Shown here: positions 42,878 to 52,662 of the stretch, piece by piece | How the letters are laid out: every line of letters begins with the position of its first letter | Position numbering within the stretch: position 1 is the first letter of the stretch | Assembly: GCA_947243795.1 (NCBI GenBank) | Contig: OX365941.1 | Location: 682,001 to 746,000 of the forward strand | Direction of reading: 5' to 3' | Origin: Saccharomyces uvarum | Taxonomy: Eukaryota > Ascomycota > Saccharomycetes > Saccharomycetales > Saccharomycetaceae | DNA: 64,000 bases | Program-made: the position numbers and the translations under genes | The notes under the pieces: model-generated | Told to the model about the DNA's origin: nothing | The model's input: only the letters and a program-made list of their open reading frames with translations | Databases searched by the model: none

Positions 42878-42931
42878 ATGCTTATACCAAAAAATGCATT
42901 TTTTTGTGAATCAAAAGATAGCTTTAATTGA
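42878..42931 (+). promoter_or_regulatory. Upstream ORF overlapping the start of the SIR1-family gene
   Basis: An ATG at 42878, 16 bp before the main ATG and in another frame, opens a 17-codon ORF (MLIPKNAFFCESKDSFN) that ends after the main start at 42894. If transcripts include it, scanning ribosomes would meet it first. Its 5' position relative to the transcript start is unknown. Confidence 0.5.
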
Positions 42932-44660
42932 TGGCTGGCTGGTCGATCAAGGTTTATCTTGTTTAATACACCCGTCTACTCTGGTCGATAACAGAATCGT
43001 AACTGAGCAGCAGTTCGAGGACTTGATTGATCGTGGTTTGAAGAATTGGAATCCTTTGTTCATACCTGAATCGGATTTGTACTGTGAAGACTCTAGTGAG
43101 CTATTTCAATACGTCAGTACCGAATCTCATACTTTTTATGAATTATCCAATGGTTCAATCAGACACTCAAATTCCATCAAAAAGCAGAATTCAGGACACG
43201 ATGGACTGAAAAAGTTTTCCCTAAATTGTCATTCTCTTACTTTGGCCGATGGTAGAGACGTCTACATACACCGTCATATGGGCGGAGAGAATGATCTCAA
43301 GAGATGCTTGAATACTGACCTCGTTTTACAGAGCAAATACTACACCGCAACTGCCTTTGATAACAGGTCCTTTATCGAAATTGAAGGATTTCTGATAGAC
43401 TTGAAGTCTCACAACTTTTGCTCTCTCTTTGATATTGAATTTCAAAAGGAAATATCTGCGGCAGTGTGGCTAGGTTTACGAAGTATATCATTTGCTAGCA
43501 TGTTCGAGAAACTGCAAATTTCAGATTTGAATTACTGGCTTACAGACTGCAAATCCCTGTTTTATGTTATGCATGAGAACGTGTACGTTAATTTTCAGAA
43601 AAAAGAACAAGGCAGCTACATGTGCAAAATGTGTGAGAGGGAAGTCGCCTCTAATATGGCACTTCCAATATCCACAGTTGTGAATGGCGCTGAAGTTGTT
43701 AAGTTTATCGTACTTTCGGAAAAAATCCAAGATTACGGTCCAAGCTTACATGATCTCGAACGGCCCTTGGAGAAAGAATCCTTTTCAATGGACAGTAAAC
43801 TATATCAACATTATCCCTTGATGGGACGAGATTATTTTGATCCTGATGAAGAAGTAGAAGCTCCTCATATTATGTACGTTCCCGCTCGAGAAATCTGGCA
43901 GCTGCCTACCAATGCCATGCAGGATGTCTTAGAATCTAAAGTTTACCATTTCGGGATACCCAAGTATACACAGAATCTTTACAATACGTTATTAGAAAGA
44001 ATGCTACAAAGGGGCCAATGGAAAATTAAAAAGATCAAAGAAATAATAGCGTATGACCCCGAGTTAGCGAACTTACTTGTCCCTGTACTCCCTGAATATG
44101 AAAAATTGCATAAAGAAGCAGTTCTAATGAGTATGAAAACTGGGTTAGGTAGATTCACCAAGCAAGTCTGTAATGATGTCAAAAATAAAGACGGAGAAGT
44201 GATACCCAATATCAAAATTATGGAAAGACTACTAATTGATATCAAAGAGGGGGTCATGGTGAGCCCGAAGGAAGCCAAATACAGATTTGAGGATAACATC
44301 ACGTCCAAGTATAATCTCTTGGATTGGAGTATATTCATTCTTAGGGAGCCACCAATCGAAATCTTCTCAAGCAATTTGTTCGATGGAGTTCAAACAAAAC
44401 GTGTGCATGATATTGGGACGAAGCTTAGCGGTAGACGATATGTTATTTTAAATTTTGGAAAATTTGGAACCATATATTTATACGAGGGAAATGGCAGCAT
44501 GCAACCGTTTATAAAAGAACCATTGGTCATTAATAAAGCCAAATCTCCCAAAATTCAGTTCTACATTTCGGAACTAAACAATTTATTAAATATTCCTGAA
44601 CACTTGTCAAATTTTGATACGCTGTTGAAAGCCATTAACGAGGCCAGTTTCCAGAACTAG
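42894..44660 (+). CDS. SIR1/KOS-family silencing protein
   Basis: A 588-residue protein that I identify as a SIR1 relative. Residues 8-128 carry IDGWLVD (12-18), a central W, and KFSLNCHSLTLADGRDVYIH, matching the order of an Orc1-interacting region (OIR) and the Sir1 N-terminus (LAVIDGWLVD in S. cerevisiae). A second OIR-like module starts with IEGFLIDL (163-170), as in Sir1 (IIEGFLLYL). The C-terminal half aligns by eye with the helical middle of Sir1, but the third, C-terminal OIR of S. cerevisiae Sir1 is not seen. Sir1 binds Orc1 at silencers and recruits Sir4 for mating-type silencing. 'Kin of Sir1' genes (KOS1-3) are known from S. bayanus/uvarum; I cannot assign a number. It is divergent from ESF2, and the frame is intact. 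Confidence 0.85.
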   Translation: MHFFVNQKIALIDGWLVDQGLSCLIHPSTLVDNRIVTEQQFEDLIDRGLKNWNPLFIPESDLYCEDSSELFQYVSTESHTFYELSNGSIRHSNSIKKQNSGHDGLKKFSLNCHSLTLADGRDVYIHRHMGGENDLKRCLNTDLVLQSKYYTATAFDNRSFIEIEGFLIDLKSHNFCSLFDIEFQKEISAAVWLGLRSISFASMFEKLQISDLNYWLTDCKSLFYVMHENVYVNFQKKEQGSYMCKMCEREVASNMALPISTVVNGAEVVKFIVLSEKIQDYGPSLHDLERPLEKESFSMDSKLYQHYPLMGRDYFDPDEEVEAPHIMYVPAREIWQLPTNAMQDVLESKVYHFGIPKYTQNLYNTLLERMLQRGQWKIKKIKEIIAYDPELANLLVPVLPEYEKLHKEAVLMSMKTGLGRFTKQVCNDVKNKDGEVIPNIKIMERLLIDIKEGVMVSPKEAKYRFEDNITSKYNLLDWSIFILREPPIEIFSSNLFDGVQTKRVHDIGTKLSGRRYVILNFGKFGTIYLYEGNGSMQPFIKEPLVINKAKSPKIQFYISELNNLLNIPEHLSNFDTLLKAINEASFQN

Positions 44661-44942
44661 TCGGATTAAGGATAGAGTTCGTTACCACAAGTCTTACTCC
44701 GTGATGTGAAAAGTACGGTGGCAAGGTTTCATCAAAGATTTATGCATTTATTTTTATTTCTTTATACAGACTATAGGCAATGACTAAGTATAGATTATAG
44801 CGCGGGTTTGACTCAAATCTGCAAGATTCGCATTCATTGCATGAAAAATATAACTATTATAGCAACTCTTGCATGAGAAATTATTTCAATTTGCATATCC
44901 TTTTGAAATGATACCACAGTGTGGTGATATTCAAAAATATAA

Positions 44943-45026
44943 TGAAGGATGCGAGGTTCGAACTCGCGCGGACAACCGTCCAACAGATCTTAAGTCTGCC
45001 GCCTTAGACCACTCGGCCAACCCTCC
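44943..45026 (-). tRNA. tL(UAA): tRNA-Leu, anticodon UAA
   Basis: An 84-nt class II tRNA on the minus strand. It begins GGAGGGTTGGCCGAGTGG, has anticodon TAA in the loop after CAGACT, a long variable arm, and the T-arm GTTCGAAC; acceptor stem GGAGGGT pairs with ATCCTTC (two G-U pairs). There is no intron. S. cerevisiae has tL(UAA)N in the same ESF2-HOL1 interval. A solo LTR lies 186 bp upstream of its 5' end. Confidence 0.96.
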
Positions 45027-45211
45027 ATAGATTTATAGATAATTACTGCTTTGCAGAGTAATCTAGTCCTTATAAAAGGCTTTGAGGTACAATTCAACTA
45101 TTAACTATGCAGTCAACTGTTAGTGTTGGAGCATGTTGATAATTAGTAGTTTAGCAAGTAGTAATAATTGAGAGTATCCAGTTCTTTTTTGAATATATAA
45201 GAGAGGTATAT

Positions 45212-45546
45212 TGTTGGTATTGACCATTAAAGTTGTATGATGATCTTTGGGATTCCATTGTTTCTTAATGTTATAATATTACGTATATATATTATACGTA
45301 ATATTCTCCTCATGGATTTAGGAATTCACAAAAAGGAATCTGCAATTCTGCATAATATTTTAGATGATTCTGATCCTCTTTTATATGTTATCATTCATTG
45401 GTCCTATTACAACATCAATCCTTGCGCTTCAGCTTCCATTAATGTTGATGACAGTTTGAATCTTATCTTACTAGTGCAATTTATTTCTTCTTTTAACACC
45501 ATATATAATGGTATTAGATGGATGATGGTTGAATTTTCTTCCAACA
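45212..45546 (-). mobile_element. Solo LTR of a Ty1/Ty2-type (delta-like) retrotransposon, relic
   Basis: About 335 bp with TGTTGG/CCAACA terminal repeats, the usual size for a delta LTR. Blocks resembling the delta element in reverse orientation are visible, such as the part around 45312-45360 (CTCCT-GGATTTAGGAATTC-type) and the end around 45498-45546. No internal region is present, and I see no matching 5-bp target duplication, so it is a solo copy that looks old. It lies upstream of the tRNA gene, the preferred Ty1 target zone. A 107-codon ORF inside it is incidental. Confidence 0.8.
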
Positions 45547-47997
45547 GATTAAGCTCTTAGTAAAGAGAAAATTTACAAAATGAGAGGTTTCAATCAATAT
45601 TTAAAGATCACGATTAACTGCAGTATTGGGAAACCAGTCGCTACTGGCCAAGTACGTTATTCAAAGGGCTCATTACTAGTTTCAATGCTCTATTGCGATT
45701 AATGATCTGCAATAAAGAGGAACTTAATAAACAGTTTTCGAATTTTTCAAGCTTCAATGTTTTATGTCACATTTGTGGTGTGCGCCTTTTGTCTCGCCTC
45801 GTCAAGGCAAAGGGCTGCTAAAAATAAAAAAATTTCTAGTAATAAGTTCGAAAAAGGGTTCAACAGGGTTCAATAATGCTACTGTTGCTAGTCCCTGATA
45901 CATCGACTTGAAGTCTATTATAATCTTAGAAGTATTCAGCCTCAAACCAAATTAGTCCTTCCAGGGGAACAGCTGAGTCGAAACTTCCTTATTCATTATA
46001 CGAAATGGTTCGCTCAAAACCACTTGTGATTCTTTTCGTTGCATTCATGGCGCTAGAACTTTTGAATATTCTAACTTAACTCTGATTGTGTTGAAGCGCC
46101 TCCAGTCTGGGATTATTATTCTATCCATAAACGCATTTAAGCCATACTTTTCCTATCTATTATACGAAATAGCTCACTTTAAATCAGTTGTATTTACTTC
46201 CGTGACATTTCATGATTTTGGTTTTATTGTTGGTAATCTTTCATGGAAAACATTTAGTGTTCTATTTTATAAATTAATCTTTATTTTGAGGGCATATTCG
46301 GTGCACTAGGTAACTTCAAGAAGCCAATCTCTGATGAACATTTCCCAACAAAGCTTTTACTGGAGGTATCACATGTAAACCAGGCAAGGGGGGGAAGAGA
46401 ATGAAGAGCTATCATATATAACATGAACCAATACTTGTTTAATATTGATCTATGGAATACTCCGTACTATTCTTATTGTGGTTGGAATTGTATCGCTTAT
46501 GGTTAAACGTTCTTGCGGGGATGAATTTCGACGTACACTGGCTTTCAACAACTAGCCATGTTATCGATGCACAGTCGGAAGAACCAACCACTCGTACGTC
46601 TAACGATAAGGACGGAACTTTTACCTTTATACCCGCCCGAAGTTCCAATTGTGCCTATTCAAAGCAGCTGTGATCGAACAGGGATATTGAAGAAGGTAAT
46701 ATCCAGACACTGATTTAGTTTGAAATATGAACGGCTTTTGTTTATTCTAATATACTAGCGTGTAGCGCTAGTAGTAATGTAAAAGAAAAGACAGTTCTGA
46801 AGATCACTGAGGAGAACTACATATGCTTATACGCATGAACTTATCTAGAACTCTCCTCGTGGTACTTGTTCCCACCTCAATACGCGGTGGTTAGTTATGA
46901 AAAGTTTATATCTCTTCGCTATAAAATCAATGGTGGTACTACTTGGTTCTGGAGGTAAGGTGTTTTATGGTTAGACACATGCGTTTTCCTGCTAATTATG
47001 GAGACTCATTTACGTTATCAAGTCATTTTGATATTTGCATGCACCTAGATCATGGAGTATGAAATTTATACGGATTGGCCGAGTTGAAGTCGTTTCAGCT
47101 AGGATACTTCACAATCATTGCAAGCCACCGGACAAAACAAGACGTAGAACGCAATCTCAGGAGAACTGTGGCAGCACTTAACTCAACATTGGCTTTCGAT
47201 ATTCTGTTTTCCAACGTGGAGCAGGATTGAGCATAGTTGTCGTTTCAGGTGGCATTCGTAAAGTACCACCAGAATTCCGGGAAGGCCCACTACCTACTAA
47301 CCACGAGAACCAACTATACGCTATCCAATCCACTGTAGGTAAGGCAACTATCACCACACTCACGCAAATGCTTATCTTGCGTTATTTAGGCTTGGTCTGT
47401 TCCGGGCGCAGACTTGTCGTTCAAGACAAGGTATTTTCTGATGCCTTGCACGATTCTCTAGACAGGCGCCTTTTCTGCTAGTAGTGTAGACCTGACGGGA
47501 TACGACTCCAAACACTCATGGCAGATGTTTTTAATCTGGGGAATGGCAAAGCTCCGATTTTTGCCTAGCAACCGTTTAGCGCCAAGGCTTAGACGGTGGC
47601 CTCTGAACGAGGGTCCGACCAAATTTGGTTTTGGCTTTATTGCAATGCCAAATATGGACATACTACAGGCACATCAAAGGGTTCATTCAAAGTGCCTCCC
47701 CTATAAGGCACATTCTTCCGTTCTGCACATACGAAAGTGTATAGACAATACAAAGTGTGCCTTCATGTACGAGATCTGCTGAAGGCGCATCGTTCAAGAA
47801 CAGCAGTATCTCCATAGTGACAAATATTGTGGGATATGAAATAGAAACTTGCGAACTCGATTGGGCAGTAGCTGGTCGGGAACGCCATATAAATAGGGTG
47901 GCCTTGATCAGCTATATTTGAGATTGTGCCTTCATTCTCTTCTTTCCTACTAAGCTAATATCATCACTAAACAACAACTCAAAAACAAACAACTACA
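45547..47997. other. Gene-poor 2.45-kb region between solo LTR and PAU gene
   Basis: No protein gene is supported. A diverged direct repeat (about 45985-46050 and 46150-46215, sharing TATTATACGAAAT-type sequence) lies in the first part. Short ORFs at 46452-46673, 47227-47481 and 47525-47782 have no recognisable homology and may be gene remains or chance. The last 200 bp are the PAU promoter. Confidence 0.5.
47790..47895 (+). promoter_or_regulatory. PAU gene promoter: TATA box and TCGTTCAAG motif
   Basis: TATAAATA at 47888-47895 lies 103 bp before the ATG. TCGTTCAAG at 47790-47798 resembles the anaerobic-response AR1 element (TCGTTYAG) of DAN/TIR genes but is not exact; the same ten bases TCGTTCAAGA also occur at 47417-47426. 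Anaerobic induction is the family norm. Confidence 0.5.
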
Positions 47998-48369
47998 ATG
48001 GTCAAATTAACTTCTATCGCTGCTGGTGTCGCCGCCATCGCTGCTGGTGCCGCCGCTACCGCCGCCACCACCACCCTATCTCCATCCGACGAAAGAGTCA
48101 ACTTGGTTGAATTGGGTGTCTACGTTTCTGATATCAGAGCTCATTTGGCCCAATACTACTTGTTCCAAGCCGCTCACCCAACTGAAACATACCCAGTCGA
48201 AGTTGCTGAAGCTGTTTTCAACTACGGTGACTTCACCACCATGTTGACTGGTGTTGCCGCAGACCAAGTCACCAGAATGATCACTGGTGTCCCATGGTAC
48301 TCCACCAGATTGAGACCAGCTATCTCCAGTGCCTTGTCCAAGGACGGTATCTACACTCTAGCCAAATAG
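47998..48369 (+). CDS. PAU-family seripauperin (SRP1/TIP1 family)
   Basis: A 123-residue protein with signal peptide (about 1-20, Ala-rich), then the PAU domain: [20 protein letters not shown], the HPTETYP motif, and C-terminal [10 protein letters not shown]. It lacks the Ser-rich repeats and GPI tail of TIR/DAN mannoproteins, as usual for seripauperins. PAU genes are multi-copy, mostly subtelomeric, and induced by anaerobiosis and cold. I do not recall one at this ESF2-HOL1 position in S. cerevisiae. The member name cannot be assigned. Confidence 0.93.
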   Translation: MVKLTSIAAGVAAIAAGAAATAATTTLSPSDERVNLVELGVYVSDIRAHLAQYYLFQAAHPTETYPVEVAEAVFNYGDFTTMLTGVAADQVTRMITGVPWYSTRLRPAISSALSKDGIYTLAK

Positions 48370-49430
48370 AGTTCACATTCCTTACAATTATTGACATTAG
48401 GAATTTTTACGAAAAGATGAACAATTATAAACAGAAATGATGACAGCAATGTGATTACATTGTCCACATTCTAAAAAAAAAAAAATACTAGATTAATGGT
48501 ATAAATAGCTAGATGCGTATATTTTCGTATATGTATATTATTAATATTATAAATTTTTTATTGTTAAACTATCCTTTCTGAGGATTAGCCGTCTATCATC
48601 AAGAAGCACGTTCTTTGGTGGTTGCAAAGACCATATTTAGCTTCATATATTGAGTACAGGTATATGTATTTATTTCATCGAAGTGTCCAGATAATTGTTT
48701 CAATCGGCATTACAGGCAGATATAGGCAAAACCATCATATGTTTTTATTTTCAAAGATAATTAAATGCAGGTGCTGTTCGCCATTCGGCCAACCAGACTT
48801 TTGTGCATTTATATAGACCATAGCGGTCACGATCGTGAAGTGAAGATAGGTAAAATTATATTGATTTCAAATAAATCACCTAAGCGTCTACGCTGGCTCA
48901 TAGTGAAAGGTTTGAGTGGCTCCTTTTCAACCCGCGTTCGTGATTCCAAACACTTACTCTGCTTTATTGCTTGTGATGAGAGGTTTGATGATAAAGTGTC
49001 TCATATACTACTACATTGCTCATTAGAAGCAGGGTATTATATCAAAATGGATTCAAGGTGCAGCGGTTCATACATACTTCAAAGCATCAAGAAGAGCGGT
49101 TGTGTTCTAATTCTTGTTAATCAGCAGCATACACTGATATAATCGAGAAATATCCGGAAATCGGTTGTAAAGAGTTGTGGTAGTCTCTTTGTTTTATTGC
49201 TTGTATCCCAGTGCATATAATGTATTATTTTGAATTTTAACAGTCATTGAATCTTTACAGTAATGTTACGCTCTAATCTTTTAAGGAGCAGAAACACCTG
49301 CTTTACGAAGGGCAGAGCTCTAACACTGTACACAGTAATAGATAATGTGTTTTTACTATCCGAATAAATAGAATTAGGTAATTATTATTCGTGATTATCT
49401 ACTTTTCTGATATAGAAATTCTTATTTAAC
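48370..49430. other. PAU-HOL1 convergent intergenic region
   Basis: About 1.06 kb. The first 180 bp are AT-rich 3' sequence with a short A-run. An ORF at 48765-49142 (125 codons) has no recognisable domain. Nothing else is supported. Confidence 0.5.
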
Positions 49431-51179
49431 TTACACACCATCTCTCAAATTGACAGATTCCAAGTACCACTGCTTAGTCCACAGTCTTATTCTCTTACCA
49501 TAATGGTACATTGGCAAGGCGAAAGCAGTGATACCAAAGTTAATAACGGCCAATGCGATGTAGGTGTTCTCGGTACCAGATGCAGCTAACCAATCGGAAC
49601 AGGTGAAGGTGAATATGCAGGATATAGTGTTGTTAATGATAGCTGTACAAACCATACCTTCTAAAACCATTTCGGGGTAACAATCCATTAAGTATGCCAT
49701 AGCAATATCACCGGAACAGCCCCAGCTGAATCCAACAAAACCCAATCCAACATAAATAGCTTGCCATGGCCATTGTCTAGCAGTACCGATACCAAACATT
49801 AACAAGCCGGCAGGCCCAATGATTGCAGTTGCAACTGAGAAATACAATCTGAATTCAGCCTCCAGAATTCCCTTGTTGTGACGGGCCATCCAAAGGACAA
49901 AATAGTCACTCACAATACCAGCACAGATACAACCAATCACAGCTCCAACAAGTGTAGGAACGTTCATAATTGCAACACCGAAATCACTATAATTCCACGG
50001 AGGATCATAGTATGTGTCCTCTTGGGTAGTTAGATAAAACGACAAGAAAACATCTTGAATACCCCAAAACATACCAGACAACCACACAGGCGGGAATAAA
50101 AACATCCTTAGGTTGATCTTTAAATATTTGAAGTATTGCTTAAAACCATACCCTTTCAAATTTGTAGCTTTAGTAAATATGGCTACTCTCTTGGGATAAG
50201 GCTTTAGAGGCTCTTTGGACCCGTCAATCAATTCGCGAGTCTCGGGTATAGTTACCTCCTCTTCGTTGTTGACTTCAAATTCAGCAGTTTCCGACACATC
50301 CATGCCTTTCTCTCGTATGGCTAGGTTAGCGTCAAGGTGACGTTTCTTTTGAGATACGAGAGTGTTGTCTGAGTTTTGTAAAGTGGTACCGTCTTCGTAC
50401 CCAGATTGCTTGCTGGTCAGCGGAGTCATATACCTACCTCTGTCAAAGTACGTTTCTTCACAACCTAATACAATGGCAACTAAAAGTCCACCAGAAATGA
50501 TCACGGCAATCCAACCAACCCAACGGAAGTTTAAATAGGCTGATATGTATCCAGCAATCAATGGTCCCAAGAACGTACCAATACTTGTGCACATAATATA
50601 CACAGTTAATACGGAACCCAATTGATGCTGGAAAAATATGTCACTCAGAGACAGCTGCACCTGAGCTTCAGCACAAGACTCACTAATACCAACAAATAGT
50701 TGAGACCAAATGGTGTCACTGGTTCTTTTAGCTAAAGCAAACCACAGAGCTCCAAAGAGGCCCAGTGTGATACAAACTATGTACGTAATTTTTCTTCCGT
50801 ACAAGTTGGCAAACGGGGCCAAAAATAGAGTAGACCAACCAATACCTAAGAACAGAACACCTGCACCTGTATTCATAGAATTATAGGATATTCCGTAATT
50901 TTCATTCAAGGAGTCCTGAGCAGCACCTGCATCGTTACTCGTGGCGGCGGTAAACGCAGTTATAAAGGCCATCAGGCCAAAATGAGCCATCTTTCTCCAA
51001 CTCGACCAGTTCAACGGATCATTGGGCGAATATGATGGCTGAGGAATTAAAACAACCCCTGAGGGGTTCTTTTTCAACTTCGACTCGTATATGATACCAT
51101 TCTCCAAATTTTGAGAGGAGTAGATGTTGAATGTACCAGGAACGTAGTCAGGATGGTCCTTATTGGTATATCTGTCCAT
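49431..51179 (-). CDS. HOL1: HOL1, polyamine/cation transporter (MFS)
   Basis: A 582-residue major-facilitator protein starting MDRYTNKDHPDYVPGTFNIY, with about 12 hydrophobic segments split by a central cytosolic loop (about 240-345). In S. cerevisiae Hol1 is the high-affinity polyamine importer, and its translation is repressed by polyamines through a short uORF. A uORF of the same length is present at 51390-51370, and it is the only upstream ATG on this strand between the main start and about 51600, but its fifth codon differs. Confidence 0.97.
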   Translation of the reverse strand: MDRYTNKDHPDYVPGTFNIYSSQNLENGIIYESKLKKNPSGVVLIPQPSYSPNDPLNWSSWRKMAHFGLMAFITAFTAATSNDAGAAQDSLNENYGISYNSMNTGAGVLFLGIGWSTLFLAPFANLYGRKITYIVCITLGLFGALWFALAKRTSDTIWSQLFVGISESCAEAQVQLSLSDIFFQHQLGSVLTVYIMCTSIGTFLGPLIAGYISAYLNFRWVGWIAVIISGGLLVAIVLGCEETYFDRGRYMTPLTSKQSGYEDGTTLQNSDNTLVSQKKRHLDANLAIREKGMDVSETAEFEVNNEEEVTIPETRELIDGSKEPLKPYPKRVAIFTKATNLKGYGFKQYFKYLKINLRMFLFPPVWLSGMFWGIQDVFLSFYLTTQEDTYYDPPWNYSDFGVAIMNVPTLVGAVIGCICAGIVSDYFVLWMARHNKGILEAEFRLYFSVATAIIGPAGLLMFGIGTARQWPWQAIYVGLGFVGFSWGCSGDIAMAYLMDCYPEMVLEGMVCTAIINNTISCIFTFTCSDWLAASGTENTYIALAVINFGITAFALPMYHYGKRIRLWTKQWYLESVNLRDGV

Positions 51180-51369
51180 TTATATCAACTTCAAATTTAG
51201 GGCTTTCTTCTCGGGCAATTTTCTTTTTTGTAATACTAGTTAGAAAAGCGAAACTATTGCGGACCTGTTTGTTATATCCTATGTATTTCAGTATGACACT
51301 TCGGCTTTTGGTTCAGTGTTGTAACTGCTGTTATTTTTTTGTTTCAAATAAATAAAATAGTAAGGGATG

Positions 51370-51390
51370 TCAGCTTCGTAGTAATAGCAT
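51370..51390 (-). promoter_or_regulatory. HOL1 upstream ORF, MLLLRS-stop
   Basis: Six codons plus TGA, read ATG CTA TTA CTA CGA AGC TGA on the minus strand, 190 bp upstream of the HOL1 ATG. The S. cerevisiae HOL1 uORF encodes MLLLPS-stop, where Pro-Ser-stop makes the terminating ribosome sensitive to polyamines. Here CGA (Arg) stands in place of a CCN proline codon. Confidence 0.8.
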
Positions 51391-52662
51391 GAAATATTAT
51401 CGTAAAATAAATGCTGCTAGTGCTTTTGACGACAAAATGGGCTTGTTTTACTTTTTCTGAGGAGAATCAAAATTTTTGCCTCAGAAACTGATACACGATT
51501 TAGTTTTCCGCTAGTTGACTGTGAATTCTCTTTATCGTTGAACTGACGACTTGATTAACCTGCAGAGATGTAACGGATGTCCAGATTAATGATGATGATT
51601 TTGACTTAGTCTGTAAAGAAAATGGTTTTGTTCAAAAAAGAAAAAAGAAAAATTTTATCAACATGTAGCTTTTCGCTATGCTTTGTTTTCGCTAGGTGAG
51701 AAAGGCTCCTTAAAAATGTCCGCAGGATTTCATATGACACAACAGGCCCTGAATATGCGACTAATCAGAGCTTATCAAGGCACAGAGAGCTTCCATATAA
51801 GCTTCAGCATTCCATGGCATGGGCGCGACCTCAAAGGTGCAAGTCTACATCACAAGTGCAAGACATCATTCAAGAGGGAAACTGTGCGTATATGTTTTCC
51901 TTACACCTAGTTAATGTCTTGGCAAAGTAAGAGTAAGAATAAGTATAATGGAAAAGAAAATACACTTGAAAAGGAAAGAAAGAACTGACCGTTCGGTATG
52001 CTCGATGGTTGTGTTGCCCTTCTTCTATACAAGATGATTAGACTAGATTCACATTCAAGACAGTTTTTTCACATTTTCACGTATGAATACGTCATTTTTT
52101 TTAATACAAAATTCTTACTCGTCATTTGTGCACCTGTAAAGATAACTCTTTGATAGTTCACCGGTCTTGTTGGCTTCTCACCTCGGGAAATTACTTAAAC
52201 AACTGAAGTAGCTTTCTGTGACCAACTTGTTGCTCTTTTTGGTTGGAGACTCCAATGATTCATGGTACGACTAGGCAAAATGAGCTGATGACATTGACAT
52301 TACACGGCTCTTTATCATTACAATTCAGGCCAGTTTGATTCGTGCCGTGACCATTGAGACTTCTATTTTCTATTCTTAATTAAACCTTCAATTTTGTTTA
52401 CATAGACAAGAGAAATCCTAGGCTTACACCCTGTGGCGCTACTGCTCTCTATTCTATGTCTAATAGCGCTTGTTATGGTTACAGAAGGGTGCCTAACAAC
52501 AGATTATCAAAATTTAACCATATGACGTGAAGGGATGCTCTACCATCAAACAGCATGATTCAGTTCTTCTGCAAGTACAGGAGGGAAGGCATCAAGGAGT
52601 TTAGGTTTTTATGCTAGATATGACTAAAAATATTATATAAGGATTGATTTCCACATCAGGAA
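51391..52662. other. HOL1 promoter and BIO5 3' region
   Basis: About 1.3 kb without a supported gene, between the HOL1 leader and the BIO5 stop. An ORF at 51683-51910 (75 codons) shows no homology that I recognise. Confidence 0.5.

Noticed and set aside
45237-45560. 107-codon ORF after the tRNA
   Set aside because: It lies almost entirely inside the solo LTR and is incidental.
47227-47481. 84-codon ORF upstream of the PAU gene as a possible gene remnant
   Set aside because: No ATG at its start and no family that I recognise; left as unassigned intergenic sequence.
48765-49142. 125-codon ORF between PAU and HOL1
   Set aside because: No recognisable domain, atypical composition and no promoter features; probably chance.
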